15,690 bases of DNA, taken from contig CAKTGD010000018.1 in the NCBI GenBank assembly GCA_934561335.1, forward strand, positions 1 through 15,690, read 5' to 3'. Positions 8,001 through 13,547 of this stretch are shown in pieces. The first letter of the stretch is position 1. Each line of letters starts with the position of its first letter. The notes beneath the pieces are model-generated. The model did no database searches, was not told the DNA's origin, and worked only from the letters and a program-made list of their open reading frames with translations. Source of the DNA: an uncultured Oscillospiraceae bacterium. Its GTDB lineage: Bacteria > Bacillota_A > Clostridia > Oscillospirales > Oscillospiraceae. The translations under genes and the position numbers were made by a program.

Positions 8001-11000
8001 GAGTGGCAGGCTTGTCATTCTTGATTTTCGCAAAAATGTCGGGAGTGACGGTCAGACCCGTTGCCGCGATGCGGCCATTCTCGCCAATGGCGACCTGCGT
8101 ATCGTTCGAGTTGCGGAAGAGCGGCTTCAAGATCAGATCGCTCAAAACCTCGGTCAGCTTGGTGTAGACCTGCGTGACCGTTCCCACGGCGGTATTCGCG
8201 CTCTTTTCGACCCACGCGAAGAACTTCTGCGTTCCGTTCGACACGGCTTGTGTTGCTCTGTCAAACAGATTCTCCGGGATCTTCTGGTTTTGGGTCGAGC
8301 CTGCGATGTCGCCCGTATTATCCTTGAGGGTTGTATTTCCATCCTCCGTGAAGGTGACGCTAACGTCCTTCGCAAACACGAGCTCCGCATTCCACGCGCG
8401 GTAGATGGGATCGGAACGGTAGATGTAATATACCTTGCCGTCCTTGGCGTCATACTTATCCAAGGTGGACGTCTTATCCAGCAAGTCCTTCAGCTCTTTG
8501 CCCTCAAAGGTCAGGCCGTCCACGGTGGCGCGGATGGGGCCAAAGCCGTCATTCGGCTCCACCACCACAAAGATCGACTGGCCGTGATTCACCTTTGCCG
8601 TGTAGGTGCCGTCGCTCTCCGTCCAACTCGGCGTGATGCGGTCCTTGTCCTTGTCGGTGTCCTCTGTAAAGCCAGCAGGGAGGGTATTCAGCACCGTGCC
8701 GCCGGTCACCTTCACGGTGACGGGCTGGCCCTCCTCGAACGCCGCGTTGAGGATGAAGGGCTCGGTGATGGCAGGGGTCTCGTAGACCTTGCCATTACTG
8801 GCATTGCCATTAAGATCTGTCAGCTTCGCGGCCTTTTCCGGGAGTTCTTCGCCCTTGCTTTGCGTGTTGTTGTAGACCTTCGCCCAATAGGCATTGAAAT
8901 AGTTATCCGCCGCCTGCGTTGTGCGCGTCATCGTGACCTTCAGCGGGGTGCCGTGCTTCACGATGATATAGTGGGAGTCGTCGCCCGTCTCGTCGTGGTC
9001 TCTGTGGATCAGACCCGTGGCGGAGTCGTCCGTGTTGGTGACCGTCACCGTGCCGCCGGTGAGGAACACGCGGAACACATGGGACTTGGTAAAGGTCGCC
9101 TCTAACGTGTTGGTTCTACCGTCAGCCGTCTTATTATTCGCCGTGTACTCGACGGTGTATGCCTTCGGCACCCAGTCAAAGGTGGCTCCGGGGGCGGTGG
9201 CGGCGTCGCCGCCGTCCTGCGCCGAGGCGTCTGCGCCCTGCGTCGTCTGCGTCGCCTTGGAGAGGTCGTAGGTTATGCCTCCGGCAGCTGCGCCTCCGTC
9301 AGCCGTCAGCGCGGTCAGCAGGGAGAAGGTGCTGCCTGCTTCCTTGGTATACGCTTGATAGTAGGGCTCTTTGAAGTCCGTCGGCGCGAAGGTGACGCTC
9401 AGCGGCTCAGCCAGCGGCACCGAACCCTCGAACACGTTCGCATCGCCTTGCTTGGCGGTCAGCTTATACTCCTTGCCAAGCGCGTGTACGGTGACCGTAC
9501 CCGCCTTGCTGTCGGTGACGGCAGTATCGGCCTTGAGGGTGACCGTCAGCGTCGTCATCTCATGGGTCATGAGGTCGTTGCCGCCCACCGGGCCCATGTA
9601 GCAGAGCAGCTCGCCGGTGATGGCTACCGTGTCCTTGATCTTGACGGCGAGCTGGCTGGCGTTGTCCCTCTTAACCTCAAATTGGTCTGCCGTCAGCATC
9701 TTCGTATGCGCGCCGTCAGCATCCGCCATAGAGACATAAACGCTGTTCTGAGCGCCATCCGGGAACTGATATTTCCCCACGGGCACGATGGTCATGGTGT
9801 AGCCCGCCTGCTTGTAGTAGGGCAGCTTGGCACCGTCCGCCAGCTTGGCGGTTTTCGGGCCTGTCGCGGCGTCCGCTCCCGGCAGAGTGCCCGCGTCGGT
9901 GCGGTTTCTCCAGTCCAGCGCTACCCGGTAGCCGCCGATGTAGAAGGTCTTTTCACCAGCCGTTGACGTAAACTTGCAGTACTCCGCATTGTCCTTGTTG
10001 ACCGTCAGAATCCGGTTGGCATCCGGCAGCGTGACGCTTGCCTTGCTGTCATGGGCGCGGCTGTTAGTATCCACTGCCTTTACGGTGTAGTCAAACGTGG
10101 TGGACAGGGTATAGCCGTCCACGGTGACGGTGCGGGCGCTATCCGCAGTCGTGTGGCTCACGGAAATCGCGCCGTCCTTTTGATTCTCTCCGGTGCAGAG
10201 GGTGATTGCGCCGTTAGCCGCCACGTTGATGTAGGTACCCTCCGCGGTCGCCTTGACGGTGTTACCGTTCATCTGCTGGATGGAAACGCCCTTTTTGAGT
10301 TCTGCGCCCTCCGCGGGGGTTAGGGCACTGTCCTTGAGCAGCTTGACCGTTTGCCCGTTCTGCGCCGCCGCCAGCGCCAGCGCCGCGTTGCCGTATTTTC
10401 CTTGTAGCGTACCGTCCTTGTACACCTCCGCCTCCGTCTCGGCGTAGTGGGCGGTGAAGGTCATGGTCCCGTACATGCTCTTATAGGTCAGACCCTTGAT
10501 GTCCTCGTTGGAGTAGACCTTGTCCAAGTTAATGTTGGCGTCCGCTTGGCCGCTGACTTTGAGCGTCCAGCCCGCGAAGGCCCAGTTGTTCAGTGCTGCC
10601 GCCGTGTCGGGTTGGCACTGGGGGATCTTCTCCAGCACCAGCGGGCTGCCGGTGGTCGGAAGCACCTGCGTGGTGCCAAGCTTCTCGTCGTTGTAGAACA
10701 GGAAGGAGGTCTTGGGGTCCTTGCCGTCCTCCTGCACGAAGGAGCCGTTGTCGCCGCTCTTGAACACCACGGTGTCCGCCACGGAGCCGAGCTCGCTGTA
10801 GGTGCCGATGGAGAAGGTGAAGCGGATAGTGGGGTCGTCCATTTGGTCGAGGTCCAGCCAGCTCATGCTCATACCGGAGTCCGTGTTCGAAATGCTGCAA
10901 TTATTATTATTATTATCGGCCCATAGGTAAGATGCTTTTGTAAACTCTGTAGGTATAGATACATACTCATCAGGGGTTCTATAATAGCCAATCGCCGTTC

Positions 11001-12723
11001 GCTCCGGCAGATTTCTTTGGTCAAAGCTGATGGAAAACGCAGGGGTGTCCTTTGTCGCTTTTTCTAAATCTCGTACGCTCACCATCTGCATCTTCGCTTC
11101 TCGCCGGTCAATGATTTTCGCAAGAGCTACATTATCATTCGCCTCTACAAATTTTTGGTTAACACTATCAATCGTTCCGAAGGTGGTATCCGTCGCAATG
11201 GAGATGTGCTTGCTCTGCTGCGTATCCGGCACGATTTCAAAACGCAAGGAGAAGCTATCGCGTTTTTGAAAGCTGATGCGATATGACTCTAAATAAGCTT
11301 TTTGCAAACCTACATGTCCATCCATGTATGATGTAGGTTGTAGATTATTTTTGTCAACCATGCTCCCACCCATCGTCCATTTGGCAGAGTGTGAACTGGC
11401 TAACCAAGCTCGCTGATCGTTCTTTTGAATAAGGCCGCACACATGAAACGAGTTTTCTGAGAAGTTATTACTGCCGTATGGACCCACGTAGTACATAATT
11501 CTATCGTTAGAAATATAGTATCGGTCCCTCCCTATAGAACCCGTGAAAACATGTGTGGCTATTTTTGAACTACCACAATACGTGGTAGCTCCGCCCTTGA
11601 CCAGCCGCACGGGGTTGCTCACCGCGTTGTCCTCGTACTCAAAGCGGTACCATGCGCCGTCCACCAGCTGGCCACCGGTGATGATCACCTTCCCGCCGGT
11701 GACATTGGCAGCAACAGTCACATAGTCCACGCCCAATTCGTTCACCTGCGCCGCACTCAGGTTCGGCATATTCGTCCGCTTTAGCGCAATCGCGCCGGCA
11801 TAGTTCTCTCTCGGCACATGGAGCGTCACGCTGCTTTCACTCATCGCGGAGCCCCAAGGGTAGTTGTCGTTGATGACGCCCTCGATGACCGCAATGGGCA
11901 TAGGCTGCTCCATAGCCTCCGGGTCCATGACGATGACCGTTCTTTTGAAGTAGACGGTCTCGGCGCTGGCGGGGGCATCCGCAACAAAGCCCTCGTCAAG
12001 GTCCTCGGCGGGCGTGTCGGAAACCTCGTCGCTGCTCTCCTCGACAGGCGCGGCGTCCATGAGGGAAAGCTCGTCCTCCGGCGCCAGCGCCGCCGCGTCG
12101 TCGGCGGGGGCGCTGCTCTCGGCGGCGTTGCCGGCGTCATTGGTGTCGCCATTCTCGGCAGGAGCGCTGTCGCCGTTGCCGTTCTCGGTACCGCCGTTTT
12201 CGGTGGAGCCGTTTTCGGTGCCAGTGTTTTCGGTGCTGCTATTGTCCGGAGCTTCGGTCTCGCCCGGATTTTCGGTGTTGTCGCCGCTGTTGTCCGGCGT
12301 TTCCGGCTCGGTGGGCTGCTCCGGCTCGGCGGGCTGCTCCGGCTCGGTGGGCTGCTCCGGCTCGGTGGGCTGCTCCGGCTCAGCGGGCTGCTCCGGCTCA
12401 GCGGGCAACTCCTCCGCCGGGATGCGGTCGAGGGCGTAGGTCAGCTCGTACTCGCCCAGCTCGTCAATGTTGAAGCCGCCCCAATCCTCCACCCGCAGAT
12501 TCGTGTAGCGGTCCTCGGGGTAGAAGATGTTGTCGAGGATGTCCACCTCGGGGTCAAAGTCCGGGTCGCTCTGCATCACGGGCAGATCATACACCTCGAC
12601 GCCCTCGGGCAGCTGCTCCGTGTCGCCGGCTACCCAATGGATGGAGCCGCCGATAACCGTCAGCGCCAGCAAAAGCGTCAGCGCGCGGTCGATTTTCTTG
12701 CGGATCGGTGTTTTCGCTTTCAT
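5086..12723 (-). CDS. Giant repeat-rich cell-surface protein (2545 aa), probable adhesin
   Basis: The ATG at 12723 has AGGAGG 5 nt upstream. Residues 1-33 form a Sec signal peptide (basic start, hydrophobic core, cleavage near WVAGD). Then follow PEQP(T/A)E hexapeptide repeats (about 105-140), an acidic Asn/Glu/Ser-rich linker to about 245, and an unassigned domain to about 378. Next come an AT-rich insert (about 380-610), an InlB B-repeat/Flg_new-like stretch (about 712-759), many beta-rich domains of unclear family, a Gly-rich region (about 1880-2128), a Big_3-like Ig fold (about 2133-2215) and low-complexity Gly/Asn/Ser/Thr/Pro stalk sequence (about 2216-2498). A C-terminal hydrophobic helix (about 2505-2522) with a basic tail completes it. 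There is no LPXTG motif, so anchoring is probably by this helix. It is a likely adhesin or matrix protein; the ligand is unknown. Confidence 0.92.
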   Translation of the reverse strand: MKAKTPIRKKIDRALTLLLALTVIGGSIHWVAGDTEQLPEGVEVYDLPVMQSDPDFDPEVDILDNIFYPEDRYTNLRVEDWGGFNIDELGEYELTYALDRIPAEELPAEPEQPAEPEQPTEPEQPTEPEQPAEPEQPTEPETPDNSGDNTENPGETEAPDNSSTENTGTENGSTENGGTENGNGDSAPAENGDTNDAGNAAESSAPADDAAALAPEDELSLMDAAPVEESSDEVSDTPAEDLDEGFVADAPASAETVYFKRTVIVMDPEAMEQPMPIAVIEGVINDNYPWGSAMSESSVTLHVPRENYAGAIALKRTNMPNLSAAQVNELGVDYVTVAANVTGGKVIITGGQLVDGAWYRFEYEDNAVSNPVRLVKGGATTYCGSSKIATHVFTGSIGRDRYYISNDRIMYYVGPYGSNNFSENSFHVCGLIQKNDQRAWLASSHSAKWTMGGSMVDKNNLQPTSYMDGHVGLQKAYLESYRISFQKRDSFSLRFEIVPDTQQSKHISIATDTTFGTIDSVNQKFVEANDNVALAKIIDRREAKMQMVSVRDLEKATKDTPAFSISFDQRNLPERTAIGYYRTPDEYVSIPTEFTKASYLWADNNNNNCSISNTDSGMSMSWLDLDQMDDPTIRFTFSIGTYSELGSVADTVVFKSGDNGSFVQEDGKDPKTSFLFYNDEKLGTTQVLPTTGSPLVLEKIPQCQPDTAAALNNWAFAGWTLKVSGQADANINLDKVYSNEDIKGLTYKSMYGTMTFTAHYAETEAEVYKDGTLQGKYGNAALALAAAQNGQTVKLLKDSALTPAEGAELKKGVSIQQMNGNTVKATAEGTYINVAANGAITLCTGENQKDGAISVSHTTADSARTVTVDGYTLSTTFDYTVKAVDTNSRAHDSKASVTLPDANRILTVNKDNAEYCKFTSTAGEKTFYIGGYRVALDWRNRTDAGTLPGADAATGPKTAKLADGAKLPYYKQAGYTMTIVPVGKYQFPDGAQNSVYVSMADADGAHTKMLTADQFEVKRDNASQLAVKIKDTVAITGELLCYMGPVGGNDLMTHEMTTLTVTLKADTAVTDSKAGTVTVHALGKEYKLTAKQGDANVFEGSVPLAEPLSVTFAPTDFKEPYYQAYTKEAGSTFSLLTALTADGGAAAGGITYDLSKATQTTQGADASAQDGGDAATAPGATFDWVPKAYTVEYTANNKTADGRTNTLEATFTKSHVFRVFLTGGTVTVTNTDDSATGLIHRDHDETGDDSHYIIVKHGTPLKVTMTRTTQAADNYFNAYWAKVYNNTQSKGEELPEKAAKLTDLNGNASNGKVYETPAITEPFILNAAFEEGQPVTVKVTGGTVLNTLPAGFTEDTDKDKDRITPSWTESDGTYTAKVNHGQSIFVVVEPNDGFGPIRATVDGLTFEGKELKDLLDKTSTLDKYDAKDGKVYYIYRSDPIYRAWNAELVFAKDVSVTFTEDGNTTLKDNTGDIAGSTQNQKIPENLFDRATQAVSNGTQKFFAWVEKSANTAVGTVTQVYTKLTEVLSDLILKPLFRNSNDTQVAIGENGRIAATGLTVTPDIFAKIKNDKPATLKEAHAEIFDAAGKKVEYTDAAIKTEWSDALTGDTPASGLYTDGLIISMGDVSVKVNVRITEKASEQNPVITGKTARTLSFQGKASTKYDIVLTADPNHTVIKSVTTDGEGKGTFTDLNKATEYTIGNTYLGIVTDTTLLVDAKDIADAFKNEDETTQHTPGTTGKDETASNSNVTVSVNADGNYVAALKQSMTRTVEIPDTWGSVTLALNGYTIQGANATDSAEAQPGLRFVADSGDKHPGTHLTVISGTIKGGSGSAAHPHGAAGVSAVSNPINTPNAPANAKITVGSGAHILGGKGADGTANAVTRANSPLDGGDGGKGIDGAITVTVASNGSVTGGNGGNGADSNVNGTAPGRGGAGGEGVSINNNQSATIEQGGTVTGGNGGHGGNAQKPNESKGGDGGNGGIAVKALDGAITNNGTLKGGNGGNAGAAWKGNGGTGGTGGDSTEGGGKVDGNGTDNGGNGGTGGGSDSGNGGQGGSGGDSNTGNGGQGGAGGGSNTGNGGTGGAGGDSDKGDGGTGGAGGDSPVKPGQGGSGGQGGNGNTGDNGNQGGNNKPGATKTLISISINTKPTKMIYTKGERFDRTGMVVTAKYSNGDEKTVTTYTISPAGALTLSDTTITVSYEEKGKKVSTTLTITVNDTGTDKPGGGTTNPGGGTTNPGGGTTNPGGGTTNPGGGSTGGGGSSGGSGGSGSGGSGSNRPSGGGSSGGSSGGGSGSGSGSTNKPSGGGNSGGSSGGNNGSGSGNNNGSGSTGGNTGTTNPNKPGTGNTGNTGTTNPSNPNKPGATNPTNPGTGTNPGTNSGTGNTGNNGSNGGNTGSSNNGAVNGNGTGNGTGNGTGNGTGNGTGNGYAPGYDGSYDASYDGSYDGSHNGSNGSGSSDGSNGVIGGVVNGDGNGPGNGSGTDGSNSGLGGILGGNGDGKQTVSFVQCSYHWTPAILTVSMVGFALGRIRQIRKKMDLLMNRDEEGVSV
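5392..5439 (-). repeat. 12-bp tandem repeat (YDGS units), four copies
   Basis: There are four consecutive 12-bp units (5392-5403, 5404-5415, 5416-5427, 5428-5439) in the giant gene, coding Tyr-Asp-Gly/Ala-Ser tetrapeptides. The units differ at a few bases, so the array is older than the neighbouring 12-bp array. Confidence 0.85.
5453..5520 (-). repeat. 12-bp tandem repeat (TGNG units), five copies plus a partial
   Basis: Units of CCGTTGCCAGTA or close variants start at 5453, 5465, 5477, 5489 and 5501, with a partial to 5520. Three are identical, which points to recent expansion. They code Thr-Gly-Asn-Gly tetrapeptides in the C-terminal stalk. Copy-number change would stay in frame. Confidence 0.92.
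5974..6057 (-). repeat. 21-bp tandem repeat (PGGGTTN units), four copies
   Basis: Units of 21 bp start at 5974, 5995, 6016 and 6037; the first two are identical and the others differ at one to three bases. They code the heptapeptide Gly-Gly-Gly-Thr-Thr-Asn-Pro between the Ig-like domain and the Gly/Ser stalk. Confidence 0.92.
6419..6628 (-). repeat. 42-bp tandem repeat (14-residue Gly-rich units)
   Basis: An anchor sequence around ATCGCCGCC or GCCGCCGCC recurs at exact 42-bp steps (6419, 6461, 6503, 6545, 6587). The units code peptides such as GNGGQGGSGGDSNT, with GGX triplets and one Asp/Ser-Asn/Asp turn per unit. The array sits at the end of the Gly-rich region, just before the Ig-like domain. 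Confidence 0.88.
10900..10914. repeat. (ATT)5 microsatellite coding poly-Asn
   Basis: Five ATT units on the plus strand read as five AAT (Asn) codons, residues about 604-608 of the giant protein. The tract sits at the edge of the AT-rich insert in an otherwise GC-rich gene. Slippage would add or remove Asn residues in frame. Confidence 0.95.
12303..12410 (-). repeat. 18-bp tandem repeat (PEQPTE/PEQPAE units), six copies
   Basis: 18-bp units begin at 12303, 12321, 12339, 12357, 12375 and 12393 (the last partly degenerate). Each codes a Pro-Glu-Gln-Pro-(Thr/Ala)-Glu hexapeptide near the mature N-terminus of the giant protein, a rod-like, wall-spanning type of sequence. Confidence 0.93.
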
Positions 12724-12732
12724 GTTTTCCTC

Positions 12733-12761
12733 CTATTTTTAGCTTATATGATCTATTTTTA
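12733..12761. promoter_or_regulatory. Paired CTATTTTTA direct repeats before the giant gene
   Basis: CTATTTTTA occurs at 12733-12741 and again at 12753-12761, start-to-start 20 bp, about two helical turns. The AT-rich 35-nt spacer between the Rrf2 stop and the giant-gene start carries both copies, one overlapping the Rrf2 stop and the other abutting the AGGAGG. It could be an operator, an internal promoter part or simply an unstructured leader; evidence for any one is weak. Confidence 0.3.
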
Positions 12762-13202
12762 AGCCCCGCGCGGGGGTCGAAGTCGCTTTCCAGTCAAATT
12801 CGCCGCGTCATTGAGCAGGGATTCGATGGTTTTCCCTGTTAACATCGTGTCAAGACAATCCTGCACCTGCGCGTAAAAGGCGTGGACGGGGCAGGTGTCC
12901 GCCGCGCCGCGGGGGCAGACGTGGTCCGCCTCCAGACATCGGTTGATGCACACATCCTCCACCGCGTAGATGATGTCTGCCATCGTGATGTCGCGCGCTC
13001 GCCGCGCGAGTGCGAGCCCGCCCGTGTTGCCGCGCTGAGAGGTCAGGATGCCCGCGTCAATGAGCTTGCGGCCGATCCGTCCCATCATGGTCAGCGGGAC
13101 GTCCATCGCCTGCGCGATTTCTGTGCTGTTGACCATTCGCCGCTGCATGGCAACGTAATACACGATGCGCACGGCGTAGTCGGTGGTGGTAAGAAGCTGC
13201 AT
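12759..13202 (-). CDS. Rrf2-family transcriptional regulator with FeS-type cysteines
   Basis: The 147-aa protein matches the family's usual length. The N-terminus MQLLTTTDYAVRIVYYVA followed by a winged helix (about 25-65, with the wing SQRGNTGGLALAR) is characteristic of Rrf2/IscR/NsrR regulators. C89, C96 and C104, followed by H107 (CPVH), parallel the three Cys and one His of IscR-type iron-sulfur ligation; C85 and C116 are extra. It could therefore sense iron-sulfur status, oxygen, NO or redox state, which is family knowledge plus inference. The ATG at 13202 has AGGAGG 5 nt upstream. It lies 75 nt from the invertible segment and 35 nt before the giant surface-protein gene, so it is probably the first gene of the switched operon and may regulate it. 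Confidence 0.92.
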   Translation of the reverse strand: MQLLTTTDYAVRIVYYVAMQRRMVNSTEIAQAMDVPLTMMGRIGRKLIDAGILTSQRGNTGGLALARRARDITMADIIYAVEDVCINRCLEADHVCPRGAADTCPVHAFYAQVQDCLDTMLTGKTIESLLNDAANLTGKRLRPPRGA

Positions 13203-13277
13203 AATTTCCTCCTCATCTGAAATAGAACTGCCAAGGCTTTAATGCGATACAGAAAAAAAGCAACCCGCGGGTTACAG
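13203..13277 (-). other. Rrf2 leader region between the switch and the gene
   Basis: These 75 nt contain the Rrf2 ribosome site (AGGAGG), no convincing promoter of their own, and a terminator-like hairpin at the switch end. Any transcript from the invertible segment must cross it to reach the operon. Confidence 0.5.
13253..13275 (-). terminator. Terminator-like hairpin (possible attenuator) before Rrf2
   Basis: On the minus strand GTAACC pairs with GGTTGC (one G-U wobble) around CGCG, and the stem is followed at once by seven T (13259-13253). The core AACCCGCGGGTT is a perfect 12-bp palindrome at 13262-13273. The stem is short, so partial termination is more likely than a full stop. It lies outside the inverted repeat and so stays in the leader in both orientations. 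Confidence 0.45.
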
Positions 13278-13295
13278 AATCTATATTTTGTTGCG
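13278..13295 (+). repeat. Left inverted repeat of the switch (18 bp)
   Basis: AATCTATATTTTGTTGCG matches the reverse complement of 13522-13539 at all 18 positions. The bases just outside differ between the two ends, apart from a few scattered matches, so the repeat boundary is sharp. It is the probable recombinase crossover site. Confidence 0.93.
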
Positions 13296-13384
13296 CCCCT
13301 TGCTCCACCGCCGTCAGCAAAACGATTAACCTCCTATGAAATCGGGGCTTTTGGCGTGAAAAGGGCTCGATTTTGGGCATGACA

Positions 13385-13421
13385 AATAAACCGTAGTCAA
13401 AAAACTTGGTTACGGTTTATT
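13385..13421. other. Central palindrome within the switch
   Basis: AATAAACCGTA (13385-13395) pairs with TACGGTTTATT (13411-13421) over a 15-nt spacer. An outer GGCAT/ATGCC pair (13376-13380 with 13426-13430) extends the symmetry. The centre is about 5 bp from the midpoint of the invertible segment. It could be a recombinase accessory site, a regulator site or a weak two-way terminator that works in either orientation. Confidence 0.6.
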
Positions 13422-13447
13422 GATTATGCCGATTTTTACAAAGGGTC

Positions 13448-13477
13448 TTGAAAAATGAGCGATATATGTACTATACT
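13448..13477 (+). promoter_or_regulatory. Sigma70-type promoter inside the switch, facing right in this orientation
   Basis: TTGAAA at 13448-13453 (5 of 6 to consensus) and TATACT at 13472-13477 (5 of 6) are separated by 18 bp, in AT-rich surroundings. Transcription would start near 13484 and run rightward through the inverted repeat into the antisense strand of the recombinase 3' end. I found no match of similar quality on the minus strand of the segment. Confidence 0.72.
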
Positions 13478-13521
13478 AACCTCGATTTTTGTTGTCGTTC
13501 CCTGTCGAAACAAGGTAAACA

Positions 13522-13539
13522 CGCAACAAAATATAGATT
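13522..13539 (-). repeat. Right inverted repeat of the switch (18 bp)
   Basis: CGCAACAAAATATAGATT on the plus strand is the exact reverse complement of the left copy. It ends 8 bp before the recombinase stop codon (13550-13548), tying the two elements physically together. Confidence 0.93.
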
Positions 13540-13547
13540 TCGTTGCC

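Larger units (their letters stand above)
13278..13539. promoter_or_regulatory. Putative invertible promoter segment (phase switch)
   Basis: A 262-bp, gene-free, AT-rich segment is bounded by a perfect 18-bp inverted repeat. It lies between a complete tyrosine recombinase gene (8 bp away) and the Rrf2-giant surface-protein operon (75 bp away). Inside are one good promoter (13448-13477), a central 11-bp palindrome and no plausible gene. This is the standard layout of recombinase-driven phase-variable promoters, such as those acting on surface proteins in Clostridioides difficile and Bacteroides. In the given orientation the promoter faces away from the operon. Inversion maps position p to 26817 minus p, which moves the -10 box to 13340-13345 on the minus strand. 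Confidence 0.83.

Noticed and set aside
7987..12762. Other long plus-strand frames (7987-9105, 11818-12762)
   Set aside because: They lie opposite well-supported coding sequence and give Arg/Leu/Val-rich products with no recognisable domain; shadows of GC-rich codons.
13278..13539. Insertion sequence or MITE as the explanation for the inverted repeats
   Set aside because: There are no target-site duplications (the flanks differ). An internal promoter and an adjoining tyrosine recombinase fit an inversion switch better.
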